A DNA stretch of 64,000 nt from Ktedonobacterales bacterium (GTDB lineage: Bacteria > Chloroflexota > Ktedonobacteria > Ktedonobacterales > DATBGS01): assembly GCA_036557285.1 (NCBI GenBank), contig DATBHW010000044.1, positions 62,001-126,000 on the forward strand. Reading direction: 5' to 3'. The notes under the pieces were generated by a model that searched no databases, was not told the DNA's origin, and worked only from the letters and a program-made list of their open reading frames with translations. This document shows positions 60,671-64,000 of this stretch, piece by piece (the stretch's first letter is position 1; each line of letters begins with the position of its first letter). Made by a program: the position numbers and the translations under genes.

Positions 60671-63007
60671 ATGCCAGAAGAAACGCCACAACTGATTCAT
60701 CTGACCATTGATGGGCGTCCCGTCAGCGTCCCGCCTGGAACGGTCGTCTGGAAAGCCGCGCAGATGCTGGGGATTGAGGTTCCCATCTATTGCTATCATC
60801 CCAAAATGCCGCCGCTGGGCGCCTGCCGCATGTGCTTTGTCGAGATTGAAAAAGCGCCCAAGCCGCCACAAACCGCCTGCACAACGGTCTGCACCGAAGG
60901 CATGGTCGTGCATACCGATACGCCGCTGGTCAGGAAATCGCGCGAGGGGACGCTGGAGTTTTTGCTGATTAACCATCCGCTCGATTGCCCCATTTGTGAT
61001 AAAGGCGGCGAATGCGATCTGCAAGACTTCACCCTGCGTCATGGTCCTGGCGGCAGCCGCTTCGACCTCACCAAGCGCCACTTCATTAAGCCTGTTCCCG
61101 TCAGCGACAATATCCTGCTGGACCGCGAACGCTGCATCGCCTGCCAGCGTTGTGTGCGCTTCTCCCAGGAAGTGGCGATGGATGAAGAGGGACTCATCCT
61201 GAATGATCGCGGCTATAAGATTGAAGTCAGCACGACGCCGGGCGCGAGCTTCAACAGCATCTTTTCGGGCAACACCGTAGAGATGTGTCCGGTAGGCGCG
61301 CTGACCGCCCGTAACTTTCGCTTCCGCACGCGCCCCTGGGAACTGCGCAAAACACCCAGCGTCTGCGCCAATTGCAGCGTGGGCTGCAACGTGCGCGTGG
61401 ACGTGCGCGTGGACCGCATTCTGCGGCTGATGTCGCACACCAACGACAGCATTGATGATGGCTGGCTCTGTGATCGTGGCCGCTGGGGGTATGACTACGT
61501 GAACAGCCCTGACCGGCTGCGCGCACCGCTCATTCGCAAGAACGGCCAGCTTGAGGAAGCCTCCTGGGACGAGGCGCTCGATCTCGTCGCTGCGAAGCTT
61601 CAGGAGATCGCCAAACGCGACGGCCCGCACGCCGTCGGCGGCATCGGCTCAACCCACACGACGAACGAAGAAAGTTATCTTTTCCAGAAGCTCTTCCGCG
61701 CCGCCATCGGCACCAACAACCTGGACCATCATCACGGCCTGTTTCCAGAGACGGAGCCAGGACAACTCCCCTGGGTCTGGACCGACAGCATCGCCGGACT
61801 GGACAGCGCCTCGCATATCGTTCTCTTTGCCGCCGACCCTTACGAGCGCCAGCCGGTCATTGACCTGCGCATCAAGAAGGCGCTGCGGGCAGGCGCAAAA
61901 ATCTATGTCGTCGCCAATAAGCCGACCAGACTTGACCACCTGGCAACGCTGAAGCTCGAATATCAGGCCGGGCATCTGGACGCAGTGGTACGCGCGCTGC
62001 TAAACGTCGTGCTGACCGAAAACCTGGCGCGCGGCCAATATGTCGAAGAGCATCCTGAGTTCCTGAACAGCCTGCAAACCGCTTCTCCGGCAGGGGCGTC
62101 AGAACACCTGGCAAAGATTGCTGGAGTTGATAAAGAGGCGCTGCGCGTCCTGGCACGCGAGCTTGCGGGAACCGGGTTCCCGCAAGCTCGCGTGCCAGGA
62201 CGCGCGGCGCTGCTCTATGACGAGATGGCCGCGCAGGAAGAGGAAGCGCCAACCCTCGCCGCCGATCTGCTCAACCTGGCGCTGGTGACGGGCAACGTTG
62301 GCCGCCCTGGCGCGGGCGTGGGTCCACTCTTCGAGGATAATAACTCGCTGGGGGCGCGCGATATGGGCGTCCTGCCCAACAGCCTGCCAGGCTATGCCGG
62401 ACTGGAAGACGCCGCGCTGCGGGCGCATTTGCGTGAGGTCTGGGGCATCAGCGCCCCCAAGAAGCCGGGCCTGACCTACGAGCAGATGCTCAACGGCGGC
62501 GTCAAGGCGCTCTATGTGCTGGGCGCAGACCCTGCCCGGCGCCTGCCCGATCCAGGGGCGCTGGAGAATCTGGAGTTTCTGGTCGTGCAAAGCCTGACGC
62601 TGAACGAAACGGCGCAGCGCGCCGATGTCGTGCTGCCCGGACAGTCCTTTGCCGAAAAAGAAGGCACCTTCACCAACACCGAACGCTGCGTGCAGGCTGT
62701 GCGTCAGGCGATGCGCCCGCTGGCGGGACCACTGCCCGATTGGCAGATTCTGACCGCGCTCGGCCAGCGCATGAACCAGGAGTGGCGCTATACCAGCCCG
62801 CGCGAGATTCTGGCGGAGATTGCCCGCGTGACGCCTATCTACAGCGGCCTGAATTGGGAACTGCTGAATAAAAGCCAGGGCGTGCGCTGGCCCGCCCTGC
62901 CCGAAAACGCGGCGGAGGGCGGCTCAGCCTACCTGGCACTTGATCTCTTCCAGCACGGGCTGCCGCAGCTACAAGCAGCAGCCGTTTCGGCTGCTGCCAG
63001 CGACTGA
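60671..63007 (+). CDS. nuoG: NADH-quinone oxidoreductase subunit G
   Basis: The 778-residue subunit has a [2Fe-2S] domain (Cys41, Cys52, Cys55, Cys70/74), a His/Cys set for N5 (H102, C106, C109, C115), [4Fe-4S] ligands C155-C158-C161 and C206, and an extra CANCSVGC...C set (C232, C235, C239, C267), the N7 site found only in some lineages. The C-terminal two-thirds is a molybdopterin-oxidoreductase-like domain. At residues about 491-512 the coding sequence includes a 63-bp palindrome. ATG 60671 lies 53 nt after nuoF. Confidence 0.94.
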   Translation: MPEETPQLIHLTIDGRPVSVPPGTVVWKAAQMLGIEVPIYCYHPKMPPLGACRMCFVEIEKAPKPPQTACTTVCTEGMVVHTDTPLVRKSREGTLEFLLINHPLDCPICDKGGECDLQDFTLRHGPGGSRFDLTKRHFIKPVPVSDNILLDRERCIACQRCVRFSQEVAMDEEGLILNDRGYKIEVSTTPGASFNSIFSGNTVEMCPVGALTARNFRFRTRPWELRKTPSVCANCSVGCNVRVDVRVDRILRLMSHTNDSIDDGWLCDRGRWGYDYVNSPDRLRAPLIRKNGQLEEASWDEALDLVAAKLQEIAKRDGPHAVGGIGSTHTTNEESYLFQKLFRAAIGTNNLDHHHGLFPETEPGQLPWVWTDSIAGLDSASHIVLFAADPYERQPVIDLRIKKALRAGAKIYVVANKPTRLDHLATLKLEYQAGHLDAVVRALLNVVLTENLARGQYVEEHPEFLNSLQTASPAGASEHLAKIAGVDKEALRVLARELAGTGFPQARVPGRAALLYDEMAAQEEEAPTLAADLLNLALVTGNVGRPGAGVGPLFEDNNSLGARDMGVLPNSLPGYAGLEDAALRAHLREVWGISAPKKPGLTYEQMLNGGVKALYVLGADPARRLPDPGALENLEFLVVQSLTLNETAQRADVVLPGQSFAEKEGTFTNTERCVQAVRQAMRPLAGPLPDWQILTALGQRMNQEWRYTSPREILAEIARVTPIYSGLNWELLNKSQGVRWPALPENAAEGGSAYLALDLFQHGLPQLQAAAVSAAASD
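62143..62205. repeat. Perfect 63-bp palindrome within nuoG
   Basis: Arms of 31 nt (62143-62173 and 62175-62205) are exact inverted copies around a single G at 62174. The left arm encodes the helix residues RVLARELAG; the right arm continues in frame as FPQARVPGR and rejoins AALLYDEMA. See findings. Confidence 0.95.
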
Positions 63008-63036
63008 TTGCGGGTCGTACTTCTGAGGAAAAACGT

Positions 63037-64000
63037 ATGTCTGATACAGTCTTATATCTGCTTGCGACGGTTGCCAAGTCAATTATCCTGATCGGCGCGC
63101 TGCTAACCGCCTTCGCCTATCTGACGCTTATCGAGCGGCGGGTCGTCGCATTCATGCAGACGCGCCTGGGGCCGAACCGCGCCGGGCCGTTCGGCCTGCT
63201 TCAGCCGCTGGCCGACGCGCTCAAGATGGTCTTCAAAGAGCAGATTATCCCCACCAGAGCGCGCGTGCTGATCTATCTCATCGCGCCGCTCATCTCTATT
63301 GTGGTCGCGCTCTCGGCCTTTGCCGTTGTCCCGCTGGGGGGGCGCTGGCTCGGCTGGGATACGCATAGCCCTTGGGATCCCTTTATCGCCGATATTAACG
63401 TTGGCCTGCTCTATATCTTTGCTATCTCTTCGCTGGCGGTCTACGGGATTGTGCTGGGCGGCTGGGCATCCGGCAACAAATACTCGCTGCTTGGCTCGCT
63501 GCGCAGCGCGGCGCAGATGGTCTCTTACGAGGTCGGCATGAGCCTGACGATCATGGGCGTGCTGATGCTGTCGGGAACGCTGAGCATGGTCAGCATCGTC
63601 CACGCGCAGGTGGACCTGGGCCTGCCCTATATCTTTGCTCAGCCGCTGGGCTTTGCCCTCTACTGCCTTGCTGCCGTCGCGGAGGTAAACCGCGCGCCCT
63701 TCGACCTGCCCGAAGCCGAGCAAGAGCTTGTCGCCGGCTATCTGACCGAATACAGCGGGCTGCGCTGGAGCCTCTATCAGATGGCCGAATATATCAACAT
63801 GATTACGGTCAGTTCGATTGCCGTCACGCTCTTCCTGGGCGGCTGGACACTCTGGCCGATCAACTATGGGACGTTGCTAAGCTGGCCGTTTCTCTGGTAT
63901 CTCATCAAAGTTGCTATCGCGCTCTTCGTCTTTATGTGGCTGCGCGCAACCCTGCCGCGCATCCGCTACGATCAACTGATGAAGGTCGGCTGGCGCGTGC
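63037..64000 (+). CDS. nuoH: NADH-quinone oxidoreductase subunit H, 3' end outside the window
   Basis: From ATG 63037 the frame is open to the window edge (321 codons). The protein starts MSDTVLYLLATVAKSIILIG, then LIERRVVAFMQTRLGPNRAGPFGLLQPLADALKMVFKEQ, and later EVNRAPFDLPEAEQELVAGYLTEYSG, the most conserved part of subunit 1. It forms part of the quinone channel with nuoB and nuoD. Its stop codon lies beyond 64000, so it is missing from lists that need a closed frame. It follows nuoG by 29 nt. Confidence 0.95.
   Translation, partial: MSDTVLYLLATVAKSIILIGALLTAFAYLTLIERRVVAFMQTRLGPNRAGPFGLLQPLADALKMVFKEQIIPTRARVLIYLIAPLISIVVALSAFAVVPLGGRWLGWDTHSPWDPFIADINVGLLYIFAISSLAVYGIVLGGWASGNKYSLLGSLRSAAQMVSYEVGMSLTIMGVLMLSGTLSMVSIVHAQVDLGLPYIFAQPLGFALYCLAAVAEVNRAPFDLPEAEQELVAGYLTEYSGLRWSLYQMAEYINMITVSSIAVTLFLGGWTLWPINYGTLLSWPFLWYLIKVAIALFVFMWLRATLPRIRYDQLMKVGWRV

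Noticed and set aside
60671-63007. nuoG considered as a formate dehydrogenase or other molybdopterin enzyme
   Set aside because: The N-terminal Fe-S domain pattern and the nuo neighbours decide for complex I subunit G; the molybdopterin-like domain is a normal part of that subunit.
1-64000. tRNA, rRNA, insertion sequences, prophage genes and integrase sites
   Set aside because: I looked for conserved stems, transposase motifs and att-like repeats while reading and found none that I could support; a tRNAscan and IS search would settle this.

Overview
The window is GC-rich bacterial chromosome with densely packed genes on both strands. Gene content (gatCA, a DUF2851 protein, CcsB, an NrtR-type NAD operon, a nuoABCDEFGH operon in complex I order, undecaprenyl-linked polysaccharide genes, MurJ) and many proteins with N-terminal membrane anchors suggest a Chloroflexota member, possibly Ktedonobacteria. 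This is inferred from gene style only; there is no rRNA or marker to confirm it. I saw no tRNA, rRNA, insertion sequence, prophage or CRISPR array.

Layout. 1-3119 (minus): gatA (cut by the window edge), gatC, acylphosphatase, a PlsC-type acyltransferase and cmk under an extended -10 promoter, with rluB upstream. 3184-10715: a secreted protein of unknown function, a hicAB toxin-antitoxin pair, an APH-like kinase gene whose 5' end is interrupted by an in-frame amber codon, a DUF2851 gene divergent from ccsB, a SprT-like protein and an isoaspartyl peptidase/asparaginase. 11013-16455 (plus): a CaiB-type CoA-transferase, a double GNAT acetyltransferase, an M20 peptidase, a class I aminotransferase and an ANT-like nucleotidyltransferase, apparently one operon. 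18112-21047 (minus): an NAD salvage operon (nicotinate phosphoribosyltransferase, isochorismatase-fold hydrolase, NrtR) with a palindrome upstream that is a good operator candidate. 21216-27489 (plus): cupin, DinG-like helicase, QueG with a small partner, MurJ.

27655-55488 is a surface polysaccharide locus. It carries a WbaP-type initiating transferase, a Wzx-like flippase, two O-antigen ligase/polymerase paralogues, four GT4 glycosyltransferase units (one fused to an epimerase domain), one GT2, two GT-C type membrane proteins, and a complete five-gene set (WbpA, WbpB, WbpE, WbpD, WbpI homologues) predicted to make UDP-2,3-diacetamido-2,3-dideoxy-mannuronate. Two adjacent genes encode glucuronyl C5-epimerase-type domains. 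One is free-standing and keeps the two conserved tyrosines. The other is fused to a GT4 glycosyltransferase and has lost both. This combination is the most interesting system in the window: it suggests a uronic acid polymer that is C5-epimerised after assembly, with a degenerate epimerase domain reused as a substrate-binding module. The two ligase paralogues lie in opposite orientation about 20 kb apart and share even their promoter sequences.

55854-64000 (plus): nuoA-nuoH, with nuoH cut by the window edge. nuoG carries a perfect 63-bp palindrome inside its coding sequence, in frame. A family of short REP-like palindromes recurs between genes (13210, 16470, 55553, 55631). Several promoters share an extended -10 element (TG-N-TATAAT). 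All calls are from reading the sequence; no database search or folding calculation was run.
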